Below, one piece after another: positions 14,797 to 24,803 of a stretch of DNA of 64,000 nucleotides; the stretch's first letter is position 1; each line of letters starts with the position of its first letter. The translations under genes were made by a program, and so were the position numbers. Source of the stretch: Martelella mediterranea (lineage in GTDB: Bacteria > Pseudomonadota > Alphaproteobacteria > Rhizobiales > Rhizobiaceae); contig NZ_JAINWJ010000015.1 of NCBI RefSeq assembly GCF_021021415.1, forward strand, positions 62,001 through 126,000, given 5' to 3'. The notes beneath the pieces were generated by a model. That model was not told where the DNA came from, ran no database searches, and saw only the letters and a list, made by a program, of their open reading frames with translations.

Positions 14797-17700
14797 ATGG
14801 CGCAGGCGCGGATGGCACAGGAGAGGGTAGAGGCAAGACCCGGTCTCGACGCGCTCAGCCAGACGATCGAAGGCCTCGAGGCGCGGCTTTCCGAGATGAT
14901 GGAAGCCCGCGCATCCGGCATCGCGCCGCGCGGGCCTGCCAGATCGCCCGACTACCGCGACCGTGCCCCCCGCGAGCGCCGACTGCCGGCCGAGCCCGCC
15001 AATGCCCGCCTCGATGCCGAACTGCGCGACATTTCCCGCACTCTGAAGGATCTCCGCCAGTCGGTGCGCGACGATTTCACCGCGAGCCTCAGGGACGAAC
15101 TCGCCGGCCTGCACACCATGCTCTCCCAGATCGAGCGCCAGACCGATACCCGCGACATAGATGACGACACCCGCAGCGAACTGCTCCGCATTTCCGAGGG
15201 CGTCGACTGGCTCTTGAGCAATGCCGCCGCCGATGACGACAGCCGGCTAATGGCCGAGTTCGATCATCTGCAGACGCTGCTGCGCGGGCTTGCCGATGCC
15301 AAGAGCGTCGCCCGGCTGGAAAGCCGTTTCGACACTCTCGAACGCCAGATCGCGCCCTTCGATCCGGCCCGGCTCGATCTCGAACTGACGGCGCTGGCGC
15401 GCGGGCTCGACGATGTGCGGCGCTTTCTCGAGAACGATGATAGCGGCCACAGCCTTCAGGAGATCGAAGCCCGCATGGCGGGGCTTGCCGAAGCCATGGA
15501 GGTGCTGTGCGCGCGCATTCCCGCTTCCGGCGACCGGCTCGACGGCCAGATGCACGCGATCGAGCGCCGCATCGACGATATCGATCGCAACCTGGAGCGG
15601 ATCGGCCGCCGCCAGAGCGAGACCCCGCGCGACCCGGCGGTGGAGCGGCTCGAAGCCCGCCTCGGCGACCTTTCGAACGCCGTTGCCGCCGTCGTCTGGC
15701 AGATGCGCGACCAGAGCACCAAGCAAGCGACACTTCTGGAAAACCTCGACGCGGTTGCCCGCCGCATCGAAAGCCATAACAGCGCCGATGCCCATACCAG
15801 GCTCGAAGCCCGCATCGAGGCGCTCGCGGGCGCTGTCGAGCGGATCGGCACCGAGCGCAATACGCTCGGCAAGGCCGTCGCCACGCTTTCCGACAAGGTC
15901 GGCGATATTGATCTCACAAGCCTTGAGCGCCGGATCGCGGCGAAGCTGGACAGTGTCGGCGCGGGCGGACTGAGCGAGGCCGATCGGCGTGAAATCAAGG
16001 ACCAGATCGGCCATCTGGCGGGCCTGATCGAGACCCGCGATCCCCGCGCAATCGAGGATGCGGTCAACCGGCTCAACGACAATATCGCCGGGCTCGACCT
16101 CAAGGGCGCCGAGCGCCGCCTTGCGCAGAAGATCGAAACCGCAGGCTCGGATAGTTTCAGCGCCCATGACCGGCGCGAGCTGAAGAGCCAGCTTTCAAAC
16201 CTTGCGACGCTGATCGAGAACAGGCGCGGCATCGAGCCGGCAGCGCTCGAAGACGCCGTCTCCCGCATCACCGGCAAGATCGGCCAGATCGACTTCTCCG
16301 CCGCCGAACGCCGGCTCGCAGCCCAGATTTCCGCAATGCCGGTTGCCGGCGCGGACCCTGAACTGCGTCGCAAGATTGAAGCCAACCTTGAGACCGAAAG
16401 CCGGGTCGTGGAGCGTCTTGACGCCCTCGACATCGCCGGTCTTGAGGAGCGGCTGTCGCGCAAGATCGCCGCCGTGGAGCAGAACGGCGCGGAAAGCCGC
16501 CTCTCCGCCCAGCTGACGGCGCTTGCCAACCGGCTGGAGGAGAGCCGCCGCGACAAGAGCGGTCCCGAACTGCAGAAGCTCGAGCGCCAGATCGCCGAAC
16601 TCACCACGCTGATGAACCGGCCGGAGCCGAAACTGCCGATCGGCGAGCTTGAGGAGCGGATCGGCGCGCGCATCGAGGCGCTGTCGGCCAGCAATGACGA
16701 TCTGGTGATCGAGGCCGCCCAGCATGCGGCGGAAGAAGCGCTGAAGAATTTCGAGGCCGGGCGCAAGGGCGAGAACGACGAACATATCGAAATCATCAAG
16801 GGTCTCGCGGCCGATCTGAAGGCGCTCCGGATCCCGGCGAACGCCGATCAGGACAAGGCGAGCGCGGGCCTGCACGACACATTGAAGACGATCGCGAGCC
16901 GGCTCGATGCCATGCCCGGCGTCAAGGCCCAGGAGGCCCCGGACACCGCCGGGACGCCGGAAACGCGCGAGAAGCCGCTGCCGCGTCCGCGGGTTCAGCC
17001 GACTACCCCCCTTGGCCCGCCGCCGTTCGAAACCCGTTTCCACGCCGGTTCTTCCGATGCGAAACCGGAGGAAGACGGTAGCCAGGACGTTCTGGATATC
17101 CTGTCGCGGGTGCGCGCGGGACAGAAGAATGACGCGATGCCGAGCCACGGCCCCGTGCTGCCGGTGCATGAACGCCCGGCGGCGGAGAGCCGGAAAGGCG
17201 CGCGCTCCAAGCCCGCCGGCGTCATCAGCGAAGGCCTCGGACCGCGCACGCCGCGCGCCGATCTGATCGCCGCGGCGCGGCGCGCGGTCCACACGGCGGT
17301 CGAAGAAACCGGCGAAACGGAAACGACCGAGACGGCCGAGCCGCCGAAGGACAGGTTCTCCCGCCGCCCGGTCTATCTCGCAGGCGGCGCGATCCTGCTT
17401 GCGATCATGGCCTATCCGCTGCTGACAGGCATGGGCCGCGACCGCGACGCCATTCTCCAGGCGGCGCAATCGCTCGACGCCGCCACGATCAGGCGGGAAG
17501 CGCCGGCGCCCGCGCCGGTCAAGGTCAGCAACGCCGCCCCGGCCACGATCGATCTCACCATGACGCCGGTGGTGAAGAACAATTTCGCCGCCGAAGCGCC
17601 CGAAGAGGTCGCAAGCGCGCCGGTGCGCGCCTTCAGCATGATCGAAACCGACAATGTGGTGACCGGCAGCATCGAGCCCGATGCGACTACGGACGCCGCC

Positions 17701-18816
17701 GGTCCTTCGCCCGTGGCGGAAAAGCTCAAGAAGGCGGCTGCCGCGCTTGAAGACAAGACGGAAGAAGCGGTGGAGACCGCTGCCGTCACCACACGCGATG
17801 TGCTCGACGTCCTGAACACGCCGGCCAAGGCATCTCCCGAAGCGGTTGAAGCGAAAACGTCCGTTGCCACCGCCCCGGCAACAGATACTGCGTCTCCGCA
17901 GACGAACGTCGTCACCGAGGCATCAGAAACCGGTTTCCGGCCGATCACGGCCGATCTGCCGGCCGGCCTTGAAACGAAGCTCCTCGCCGATGCCGCCACG
18001 GCCGGCGATCCGGCAGCGCTCTACGAGATCGGCCTGCGCTATCTCGACGGCCTCGGCTTCAAGCAGGATCTTTCAAAGGCCGCCTTCTGGTTCGAGCTGG
18101 CGGCCGAGCGCGGCTCCGCGCCCGCCGCCTTCCAGCTCGGCAGCCTTTACGAGAAGGGCACAGGGGTTGACGAGGATGCGGGCAAGGCCGTGTCGCTTTA
18201 TCGCGAAGCCGCCCAAAAGGGCAATGTCAGCGCCATGCACAACCTCGCCGTCATGCTCGCCAACGGCGCGGACGGCGGCAAGCCCGATTTCACCGAGGCG
18301 GCCGAATGGTTCCAGAAGGCCGCTGACCACGGGGTCGCCGACAGCCAGTTCAACCTCGCCATCCTGCATGCCCGCGGCGCGGGCGCCGATGCCGATCTGG
18401 TGCAGTCCTACAAATGGTTCGCCGTCGCCGCCAGGGAAGGCGATGCCGAGGCCGCCAAGCGCCGCGACGAAGTGGCCGAAGCGCTCGGCAATGCCGATCT
18501 CAACCGCGCCCGCAAACTCGCCGAAAACTGGAAGGCCGAGCCGCTCGATGACGCCGCCAACCGCCTGACAAGCCCGAAAGAGTGGACCCCGGCTGATCTC
18601 GTCGCCGCCAGCGCGCCCGTCGACAAGGAAACCGTGGTGCGCGATATCCAGACCATCCTCAACAAGAACGGCTACGATGCCGGCCCCGCAGACGGCGTGC
18701 TCGGCGCCAAGACCGATGCCGCGATCAAGGCGTTTCAGAAGGCAAACGGCTTTGCCGCCGACGGTGCGATCACGCCCGAACTGGTAAAGGCATTGCTGGC
18801 CCGCAACAGCGCCTGA
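14797..18816 (+). CDS. podJ: PodJ-like polar development protein with Sel1 repeats and peptidoglycan-binding domain
   Basis: 1339 residues from the ATG at 14797, with GGGGCAG eight bases upstream; an ATG at 14761 is in frame but its G-run abuts it. Layout: long cytoplasmic coiled-coil region rich in LEARL/ERR heptads (residues about 15-730), a Pro/Ala linker, one membrane segment near 859-879 (YLAGGAILLAIMAYPLL), a low-complexity periplasmic linker, Sel1-like repeats near 1068-1222 (e.g. AAFQLGSLYEKGTG), and a peptidoglycan-binding domain near 1280-1335 (IQTILNKNGYDAGPADGVLG). This architecture is diagnostic of PodJ, a polar scaffold controlling asymmetric division. It stands alone between DUF1223 and the exporter gene. 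Confidence 0.8.
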   Translation: MAQARMAQERVEARPGLDALSQTIEGLEARLSEMMEARASGIAPRGPARSPDYRDRAPRERRLPAEPANARLDAELRDISRTLKDLRQSVRDDFTASLRDELAGLHTMLSQIERQTDTRDIDDDTRSELLRISEGVDWLLSNAAADDDSRLMAEFDHLQTLLRGLADAKSVARLESRFDTLERQIAPFDPARLDLELTALARGLDDVRRFLENDDSGHSLQEIEARMAGLAEAMEVLCARIPASGDRLDGQMHAIERRIDDIDRNLERIGRRQSETPRDPAVERLEARLGDLSNAVAAVVWQMRDQSTKQATLLENLDAVARRIESHNSADAHTRLEARIEALAGAVERIGTERNTLGKAVATLSDKVGDIDLTSLERRIAAKLDSVGAGGLSEADRREIKDQIGHLAGLIETRDPRAIEDAVNRLNDNIAGLDLKGAERRLAQKIETAGSDSFSAHDRRELKSQLSNLATLIENRRGIEPAALEDAVSRITGKIGQIDFSAAERRLAAQISAMPVAGADPELRRKIEANLETESRVVERLDALDIAGLEERLSRKIAAVEQNGAESRLSAQLTALANRLEESRRDKSGPELQKLERQIAELTTLMNRPEPKLPIGELEERIGARIEALSASNDDLVIEAAQHAAEEALKNFEAGRKGENDEHIEIIKGLAADLKALRIPANADQDKASAGLHDTLKTIASRLDAMPGVKAQEAPDTAGTPETREKPLPRPRVQPTTPLGPPPFETRFHAGSSDAKPEEDGSQDVLDILSRVRAGQKNDAMPSHGPVLPVHERPAAESRKGARSKPAGVISEGLGPRTPRADLIAAARRAVHTAVEETGETETTETAEPPKDRFSRRPVYLAGGAILLAIMAYPLLTGMGRDRDAILQAAQSLDAATIRREAPAPAPVKVSNAAPATIDLTMTPVVKNNFAAEAPEEVASAPVRAFSMIETDNVVTGSIEPDATTDAAGPSPVAEKLKKAAAALEDKTEEAVETAAVTTRDVLDVLNTPAKASPEAVEAKTSVATAPATDTASPQTNVVTEASETGFRPITADLPAGLETKLLADAATAGDPAALYEIGLRYLDGLGFKQDLSKAAFWFELAAERGSAPAAFQLGSLYEKGTGVDEDAGKAVSLYREAAQKGNVSAMHNLAVMLANGADGGKPDFTEAAEWFQKAADHGVADSQFNLAILHARGAGADADLVQSYKWFAVAAREGDAEAAKRRDEVAEALGNADLNRARKLAENWKAEPLDDAANRLTSPKEWTPADLVAASAPVDKETVVRDIQTILNKNGYDAGPADGVLGAKTDAAIKAFQKANGFAADGAITPELVKALLARNSA

Positions 18817-18933
18817 AAAGAATTGCAATATCACGGCTTTGCGAATTGACTTGCAAGGCTTTGAGTCGCAGAAAGAAAGCACACTTAATAAGGCTGGATT
18901 CAACATCCGGCCCAAATGCTATTGGGGACACGC

Positions 18934-19860
18934 GTGTCGATCTACCTGCCGATTGCCGAACTTTCGGTCAATATTTTCGTTATACTCGGCATGGGCGCGG
19001 CAGTGGGTTTCTTATCGGGCATGTTCGGCGTCGGCGGCGGATTTCTGATCACGCCGCTTTTGATTTTCTACCAGATCCCGCCGGTGGTGGCGGTCGCAAC
19101 CGGCGCAAGCCAGGTGGTGGCCTCCTCGGTCTCCGGCACGCTGACCCATTTCCGGCGCGGCACGCTGGACATGAAGCTCGGCACGGTTTTGCTGACGGGC
19201 GGTCTGGTCGGGGCGACCATAGGCATCTGGCTGTTCTCGCTGTTGCGCGATCTCGGCCAGCTCGATCTGGTGATCTCGCTGCTTTACGTCGTGCTGCTAT
19301 CGTCAATCGGCGGGCTGATGCTGGTGGAAAGCATCCGCGCCATACGGCGCAGCGCCAAGCAGCAATCCGTCTCCTTGCGAAAGCCGGGGCAGCACAACTG
19401 GGTGCACCGCCTGCCGATCAAGATGCGCTTCAAGAAATCGAAGCTTTATCTCAGCGTCATCCCGGTGTTCACGCTTGGCGGCATGATCGGCGTTCTCACC
19501 TCCTCGCTTGGTATCGGCGGCGGCTTCATCATGGTGCCGGCGATGATCTATCTGCTGCGCATTCCGACCAATATCGTGGTCGGCACGTCGCTGTTCCAGA
19601 TCATCTTCGTCTCCGCCTACACCACCGTGATACAGGCAACGACCAACTATTCGGTTGACATCGTGCTCGCCACCATCCTGATGCTGTCGAGCGTGATCGG
19701 CGCACAATACGGGGTGCGCGTCGGCCAGAAGCTCAAGGGCGAGCAGTTGCGCGCGCTGCTGGCGGTCCTGATCCTGGCCGTCGGCGTCCGCCTCGCCTTC
19801 GGTCTGGTCGTCACGCCGAGCGATGTGTTCTCGGTCGTCTTCGAGGGAGCGCCGCAATGA
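18934..19860 (+). CDS. TauE/SafE-family sulfite/organosulfonate exporter
   Basis: 308 residues from a GTG at 18934 preceded by GGGGA; an ATG six codons upstream is an alternative. About eight membrane segments, with the family's two GVGGG/GIGGG motifs (MFGVGGGFLITPLL and LGIGGGFIMVPA) one in each half. Exports sulfite or related anions. The next gene, TIGR02186, overlaps its stop by ATGA; these two families are frequent neighbours, suggesting a joint function at the inner membrane. Confidence 0.88.
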   Translation: MSIYLPIAELSVNIFVILGMGAAVGFLSGMFGVGGGFLITPLLIFYQIPPVVAVATGASQVVASSVSGTLTHFRRGTLDMKLGTVLLTGGLVGATIGIWLFSLLRDLGQLDLVISLLYVVLLSSIGGLMLVESIRAIRRSAKQQSVSLRKPGQHNWVHRLPIKMRFKKSKLYLSVIPVFTLGGMIGVLTSSLGIGGGFIMVPAMIYLLRIPTNIVVGTSLFQIIFVSAYTTVIQATTNYSVDIVLATILMLSSVIGAQYGVRVGQKLKGEQLRALLAVLILAVGVRLAFGLVVTPSDVFSVVFEGAPQ

Positions 19861-20633
19861 TCCGCAACGTCCTCCTCCTCGCCGCGCTTTTGTTTCCCGC
19901 CGCAGCCCTTGCCCAGGGGCCGCAGCAAGAGACGCTCGAAATCGGCACCTCGACCAACCAGATCGCGATCACCTCGGATTTCTCCGGCGCCGACCTCACC
20001 GTGTTCGGTGCGATCAACGATGCCGATCCAATGCTGCTTTCCAAGGGCGCCTACGACATCGTGGTGATCCTCGAAGGCCCGAAAGCCGAGGCCGATGTGC
20101 GCCGCAAGGAGCGCGTCTTCGGCATCTGGGTCAACCGCGAGACGGTGACCTTCGAGCATGTGCCGCGCTCCTATTCGATCTCGAGCACGCGGCCGCTGGA
20201 TGAAGTGACCACGCCGCAGGCGCTCAATTCGGCCGGCATCGGCGTTTCGCATCTGCGGATTTCGCCCGTCGGCTATTTCGGCGATGCCAGCGACGTCGCC
20301 ACCTTCCGCGAGGCGATGCTGCGGCTGAACGCCACGGACGCGCTTTACGACAGCGAACCGGACGGAGTGTCCTTCGTTTCCAACAGCTTGTTCAGGGCAA
20401 GCCTCAGGCTTTCGGTGAACATTCCCCAGGGCACCCACACGGTGCGCGCCTATCTGTTCAAGAACGGCCGCCAGATCGCGACCGAGACCCTGCCGCTGAA
20501 GGTCGTGAAGACCGGGCTGGAAGCCCGGCTCACCGTCGCCGCGCACGAATATCCGCTGTTCTACGGCCTCGGCGCGGTGGCCATCGCGCTGTTTTCGGGC
20601 TGGTTCGCCAGCGTCATGTTCCGCAAGAGCTGA
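19857..20633 (+). CDS. TIGR02186-family membrane-anchored periplasmic protein
   Basis: 258 residues. Signal peptide at residues 1-20 (LLLAALLFPAAALAQ), a beta-rich domain with GTSTNQIAITSDFSGADLTVFGA and GIWVNRE, and one membrane segment near the C-terminus (LFYGLGAVAIALFSGWFASVMF). Function unknown; its partnership with the TauE/SafE permease is seen directly as a 4-base overlap. Its 3' end overlaps the convergent phosphotransferase gene by 20 bases. Confidence 0.85.
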   Translation: MIRNVLLLAALLFPAAALAQGPQQETLEIGTSTNQIAITSDFSGADLTVFGAINDADPMLLSKGAYDIVVILEGPKAEADVRRKERVFGIWVNRETVTFEHVPRSYSISSTRPLDEVTTPQALNSAGIGVSHLRISPVGYFGDASDVATFREAMLRLNATDALYDSEPDGVSFVSNSLFRASLRLSVNIPQGTHTVRAYLFKNGRQIATETLPLKVVKTGLEARLTVAAHEYPLFYGLGAVAIALFSGWFASVMFRKS

Positions 20634-21516
20634 TCTCGTCTTCAACAAGGCGGGCGAGCGTGCTGCGGCCGAGCGCCGCCATGTCGGGATTGCTCACCTC
20701 GTAATACCAGACGAGCCCGATTGCCTGTGCAAACGCCCAGGCGGCGCCCCTTTGCCATTCCAGCGCGTCCGAGCCGAGGCTCTGCCTGATGCGCGCCCGG
20801 CGCCGCGCGTCGAAGAGATGCCAGCAGGCCACCAGATCGAGCGACGGATCGGCCGGCCCGAAGGTGCCGCCATCGAGCACGCCCGCAAGCCGATCCCCCT
20901 TCACCAGCAGGTTGCCCGGGATCAGGTCACGATGGCTCATCACGTCGGGGCCGCCCGGCGGCAGGAGCCGCAAGTTTTCCCACAAGGCTGAAAGGCGCGA
21001 AACATCGAGCAGGCCGCGGCTGTTTTCAAGGCAGGTCGCGATCCAGGCATCGTGATCCGTCAGGCGACCGCCCCGCCCGCGCCCGTCAAAACGCCGCTCT
21101 TTCGTGTCAGCCTGCCTGAGCGATGCGATCAATCGGGCGATATCATCGGCACATCCATCGGATCGGGCGAGCCCGGTGGGCGTCGCGACCGCGCCCGGCA
21201 GAAAAGTCTGCAGCGTCCAGTACATCGGGTAGGCGTCGCCCGGCCGACCGAGGCCGAGCGGCTCCGGGCAGGGCACCGGACAACAGGCGGCCAGTTCGGC
21301 AAGCGCGCGCGCTTCAGCCTCAAGCCGGATGCGGCACGCTTCGGCTTCCTCCCTCCGCCTGGGAAAACGCGCCGCGATGTTTTGCCCGACGCGAAAGATC
21401 GCATGGTCCGTCCCGCCCGCAAGCGGGCTTACCGGCAGATCGCGATACCGGGGAAACTGGGCGGAGATCAGCGCGCGCGCCGCCGGGAGGCTGACGGGCA
21501 CTTCATCGGCGTGCAT
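20614..21516 (-). CDS. Aminoglycoside phosphotransferase-like kinase
   Basis: 300 residues from the ATG at 21516, which overlaps the PdeM stop (ATGA). The kinase-fold motifs are MSHRDLIPGNLL (catalytic Asp and Asn) and VLDGGTFGPADPSLDL (metal-binding Asp). These enzymes phosphorylate small alcohols such as aminoglycosides, macrolides, choline or sugars; the true substrate is unknown. Coupling to the DNA-repair pair upstream may only reflect compaction. Confidence 0.8.
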   Translation of the reverse strand: MHADEVPVSLPAARALISAQFPRYRDLPVSPLAGGTDHAIFRVGQNIAARFPRRREEAEACRIRLEAEARALAELAACCPVPCPEPLGLGRPGDAYPMYWTLQTFLPGAVATPTGLARSDGCADDIARLIASLRQADTKERRFDGRGRGGRLTDHDAWIATCLENSRGLLDVSRLSALWENLRLLPPGGPDVMSHRDLIPGNLLVKGDRLAGVLDGGTFGPADPSLDLVACWHLFDARRRARIRQSLGSDALEWQRGAAWAFAQAIGLVWYYEVSNPDMAALGRSTLARLVEDEISSCGT

Positions 21517-22226
21517 CAGCAGCCAAGTGCCGCAAAGGGCAGCGAATAAACCCGGTCCGGCCCGAGCATGTGCACGTTGAGCAGCTTTCGGTTGAACAGC
21601 CCGGCAAAGGCGCGATGGCGCAGGTCGAGTCCGCCGCGCGTGGTGGCGAAGGCCGGCAGCATCAGCCGCGTCTCGTCGGCGGCGAAGCATGGACGGCGGA
21701 CGGATTTGCCCGGGCGGTGCAGCACGGCGGAGGGGTGGAGATGACCGCAGATTTCGGCTTCGGCCCTGCGGGTCGGCTCGTGGCGGAAAGTCAGTCCCTC
21801 GAATTCCCAGACATCGAAAACCCGCCCCGGAAGGCCGCCGACGCCGTCCGGGTCGTGATTGCCGTTGATCCAGACCCAGTCGCAGTCTTCGGCCAGGGAA
21901 GCGAGCTTTTCCCGCGTCTCCGCCGGCATTTCGCGAGCCCCGACACGATCGTGGAAATTGTCACCGAGCGAGACCACGCGGGCGGGGCGATAGCGGGTAA
22001 TCACGGCTGAAAGGGCGGCAAGCGTGCGTCCGGTATCATAAGGCGGCAGGAAGAAGCCGCGGCGCGCATGGGCGGCACCACGTTCCAGATGGAGATCGGA
22101 GACGACGAGAAGGCCGAGTTCAGGGAAGAAGGCTGCTCCGGACGCATCGAACTGAACGGCATGGCCCGAAAACCGGCGCGCGCGGCCGGCCTGCCCTTCC
22201 CGTTCGATCGACGTCTGCACGTTCAT
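21516..22226 (-). CDS. pdeM: Ligase-associated DNA damage response endonuclease PdeM
   Basis: 236 residues. Calcineurin-like phosphoesterase motifs in order: SDLHLERG, SLGDNFHDR, INGNHDPDG, and CGHLHPS. This matches PdeM, normally encoded with a Lhr-like DEXH helicase, an exonuclease and an ATP-dependent DNA ligase. Here only the helicase is adjacent, with ATGA overlap; ligase and exonuclease are not within the window. Confidence 0.9.
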   Translation of the reverse strand: MNVQTSIEREGQAGRARRFSGHAVQFDASGAAFFPELGLLVVSDLHLERGAAHARRGFFLPPYDTGRTLAALSAVITRYRPARVVSLGDNFHDRVGAREMPAETREKLASLAEDCDWVWINGNHDPDGVGGLPGRVFDVWEFEGLTFRHEPTRRAEAEICGHLHPSAVLHRPGKSVRRPCFAADETRLMLPAFATTRGGLDLRHRAFAGLFNRKLLNVHMLGPDRVYSLPFAALGC

Positions 22227-24751
22227 TCGCCTGCCTCTTCATGCATCATTTCCGCCGCCTCGAGCGCTGCTGCCAGTTCATCGGCGGCTTCCTGAAGCAC
22301 GGCATCGCCGGCGCCGCCATTGACGCTTTCGCGGCCGATCTCCAAGAGCACCGGCACTGCCAGCGGCGAGACCCGCTCCAGCCGGTAGTGCACCAGATGG
22401 CCCTTGATTCGTTCCAGCATTGTGCCAAGGCGGGCGATGTCCAGCAAGCCGGCCGCCGCGTCCGCGCGCGTTGCCTGCAGCAGGATATGGTCGGGTTCGT
22501 GGCTTCGGAGCACGTCATAGATCAGATCGGCGGACACCGTCATCTGCCTTCCGGTTTTCTCCTTGCCGGGAAAGCGCCGCTCGATCAGGCCGGCAATGGT
22601 GGCGCAGGCGCGGAAGGTGCGCTTCAGCATATAGCTTTCGTCGAGCCAGGCCTCGAGATCGTCGCCGAGCATGTCCTCGTCGAACAATTCCTTCAGGTCG
22701 AGCGTGCCATCGACCAGCATCGCCCCGATATCCTTCAGCCCCCAGATCGCCAGCGAATAGTCTGTCGAGACGAAACCGGTGGGCGCGGCGCCCATGCGCT
22801 CCAGCCGCCGAGTCAGGAGCATGCCGAGCGTCTGGTGCGCCAGCCGCCCCTCGAAGGGATAGGCCACCATGTAGAACCGGTTTTCGAGCGGGAAGGTCTC
22901 CACCAGCAATTCGCCGCGCTTCGGCAGGTGGGAGTGGAGCTGTTGCAGCGACAGCCACTCGCGCACAGGCGCCGGCAGCGCCTTGCGGCGCTCCGGATCG
23001 GCGAGCATCGCCCTGACCCCATCGGCGAGATAGGTCGACAGCGGAAACTTGCCGCCGGCATAGGCCGGGATCTTGGGATCGGTATCGAAGGCGACCGAGG
23101 CCAGGCATTCGTTCTCGCGAATGCCCTCGAAGCGCAGCACCTTGCCGGAAAACAGGAAGGTGTCGCCGGGCCTGAGCATCTCGATGAAATATTCCTCGAC
23201 CTCGCCCAGCGTCGGCCCGCCCCGCAGCGGCCCGCTGCGCTTGCCTGCCCTGACAAGCCTGATCTTCAGCATTGGCATCTCGACGATGGTGCCGAGGTTG
23301 AGGCGGTACTGACGGGCGACATCGGGATGGGAGATCCGCCACAGCCCGTCCGCCATCTGGCGGATCTTGGCGTAGCGCTCATAGCTGCGCAGCGCATAGC
23401 CGCCGGTGGCGACGAAATCGACGACGCGCGCGAAGGTATCGCGATCGAGGCCGGTATAGGGCAGCGCGGTGCGGACTTCGTCGAACAGCGCGTCGATGTC
23501 GAAGGGCTCGGCGCAGGCCATGCCGAGCACGTGCTGGGCCAGCACATCGAGCGCGCCCTCGCCGATTGGCGGGCTATCCTGCGCGCCGACATAATTGGCG
23601 TCGAGGGCGGCCTGGCATTCCATCACCTCGAACCGGTTAGCGGGCACCAGAATGGCGCGGCTCGGCTCGTCCATGCGGTGGTTGGCGCGGCCGATCCGCT
23701 GGGCCAGCCGGCTCGCCCCCTTCGGCGCGCCGATATGCATGACGAGGTCGATATCGCCCCAGTCGATGCCGAGATCGAGCGTGGAGGTGGCGACGACCGC
23801 GCGCAATTTGCCGGCGGCCATCGCTGCCTCCACCTTGCGGCGCTGGCCGACATCGAGGGAGCCATGATGCAGCGCGATCGGCAGATTGTCGTCATTGATG
23901 CCCCATAATTCCTGAAACACGATCTCGGCCTGCGAGCGGGTATTGACGAAGATCAGCGTCATCCGCCGCTGTTTCAGCTCCTCGTAGATATCGGGCGCGG
24001 CATAGCGCGCCGAATGGCCGGACCAGGGGATGCGCGCGGACGCCTTCAGGATGGTGATTTCCGGCCGCGCTCCCCCCGTGACCGTGATCAGCCCGGCATG
24101 GGGCGGATCGACCTCGCCGGTCTGGGCCACCAGCCACCGCTGCAACTCCATCGGATCGGAGACGGTGGCGGACAGGCCGATGGCGGTCAGTTCCGGCCTC
24201 AACCGCCGAAGCCGCGCGAGCCCGAGCGACAGAAGATGGCCGCGCTTGGAGGTGACCAGCGAATGCAGCTCGTCGAAGATCACATAGCGCAAATCCTCGA
24301 AGAAGCGGTCGGCATCCTTGCCGGCAAGCAGCAGCGCGAGTTGTTCCGGCGTCGTCAGCAGGATATCCGGCGGCTTCAGGCGCTGGCGCTGGCGCTTGGC
24401 CTGGGGCGTATCGCCGGTGCGGGTCTCCATGGTGATGGGAAGTCCGGTCTCGACCACCGGGCGCTCCAGATTGCGCGCGATATCGACGGCGAGCGCCTTC
24501 AAGGGCGAGATGTAGAGCGTGTGAACCCCGCGCGGCCTGAGACCGGGCTTTTGCGGCCCGCGCCGGTCGAGATCGGAAAGGGACGGCAGGAAACCGGCAA
24601 GCGTCTTGCCCGCGCCGGTCGGCGCGATCAGCAGCATGTCCTCGCCAGCGCCCGCGCGCGCCAGCAGTTCAAGCTGGTGCGGGCGCGGCTGCCAGCCGTT
24701 TTCGGCAAACCAGCGGCGGAAGCGCTCCGGCAATGTTTCCGTTTCGTTCAT
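22223..24751 (-). CDS. Ligase-associated DNA damage response DEXH-box helicase (Lhr-like)
   Basis: 842 residues from the ATG at 24751; the longer frame upstream runs into the YitT gene and is rejected. Superfamily 2 motifs: Q-like region, Walker A APTGAGKTLAG near residue 43, SPLKALAVD, DELH box (IFDELHSLVTSKRG), SATVSD, and QRIGRANHR. The C-terminal half is the Lhr-type winged-helix/beta-barrel region. It is a 3'-5' DNA translocase of the Lhr group working with PdeM in repair. Confidence 0.9.
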   Translation of the reverse strand: MNETETLPERFRRWFAENGWQPRPHQLELLARAGAGEDMLLIAPTGAGKTLAGFLPSLSDLDRRGPQKPGLRPRGVHTLYISPLKALAVDIARNLERPVVETGLPITMETRTGDTPQAKRQRQRLKPPDILLTTPEQLALLLAGKDADRFFEDLRYVIFDELHSLVTSKRGHLLSLGLARLRRLRPELTAIGLSATVSDPMELQRWLVAQTGEVDPPHAGLITVTGGARPEITILKASARIPWSGHSARYAAPDIYEELKQRRMTLIFVNTRSQAEIVFQELWGINDDNLPIALHHGSLDVGQRRKVEAAMAAGKLRAVVATSTLDLGIDWGDIDLVMHIGAPKGASRLAQRIGRANHRMDEPSRAILVPANRFEVMECQAALDANYVGAQDSPPIGEGALDVLAQHVLGMACAEPFDIDALFDEVRTALPYTGLDRDTFARVVDFVATGGYALRSYERYAKIRQMADGLWRISHPDVARQYRLNLGTIVEMPMLKIRLVRAGKRSGPLRGGPTLGEVEEYFIEMLRPGDTFLFSGKVLRFEGIRENECLASVAFDTDPKIPAYAGGKFPLSTYLADGVRAMLADPERRKALPAPVREWLSLQQLHSHLPKRGELLVETFPLENRFYMVAYPFEGRLAHQTLGMLLTRRLERMGAAPTGFVSTDYSLAIWGLKDIGAMLVDGTLDLKELFDEDMLGDDLEAWLDESYMLKRTFRACATIAGLIERRFPGKEKTGRQMTVSADLIYDVLRSHEPDHILLQATRADAAAGLLDIARLGTMLERIKGHLVHYRLERVSPLAVPVLLEIGRESVNGGAGDAVLQEAADELAAALEAAEMMHEEAGE

Positions 24752-24803
24752 GAGCGCAAAATGGCAATTATCGGCGGGAAACGCCAGCGGATATTTTGTC
24801 GTC

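Noticed and set aside
14830-16800. Apparent repeats in the podJ-like coding region
   Set aside because: These are degenerate coiled-coil heptads at protein level, not exact DNA repeats; no CRISPR-like spacing is present.
22241-23908. Plus-strand frame of 555 codons opposite the helicase gene
   Set aside because: No domain match, and the helicase motifs on the other strand are complete.
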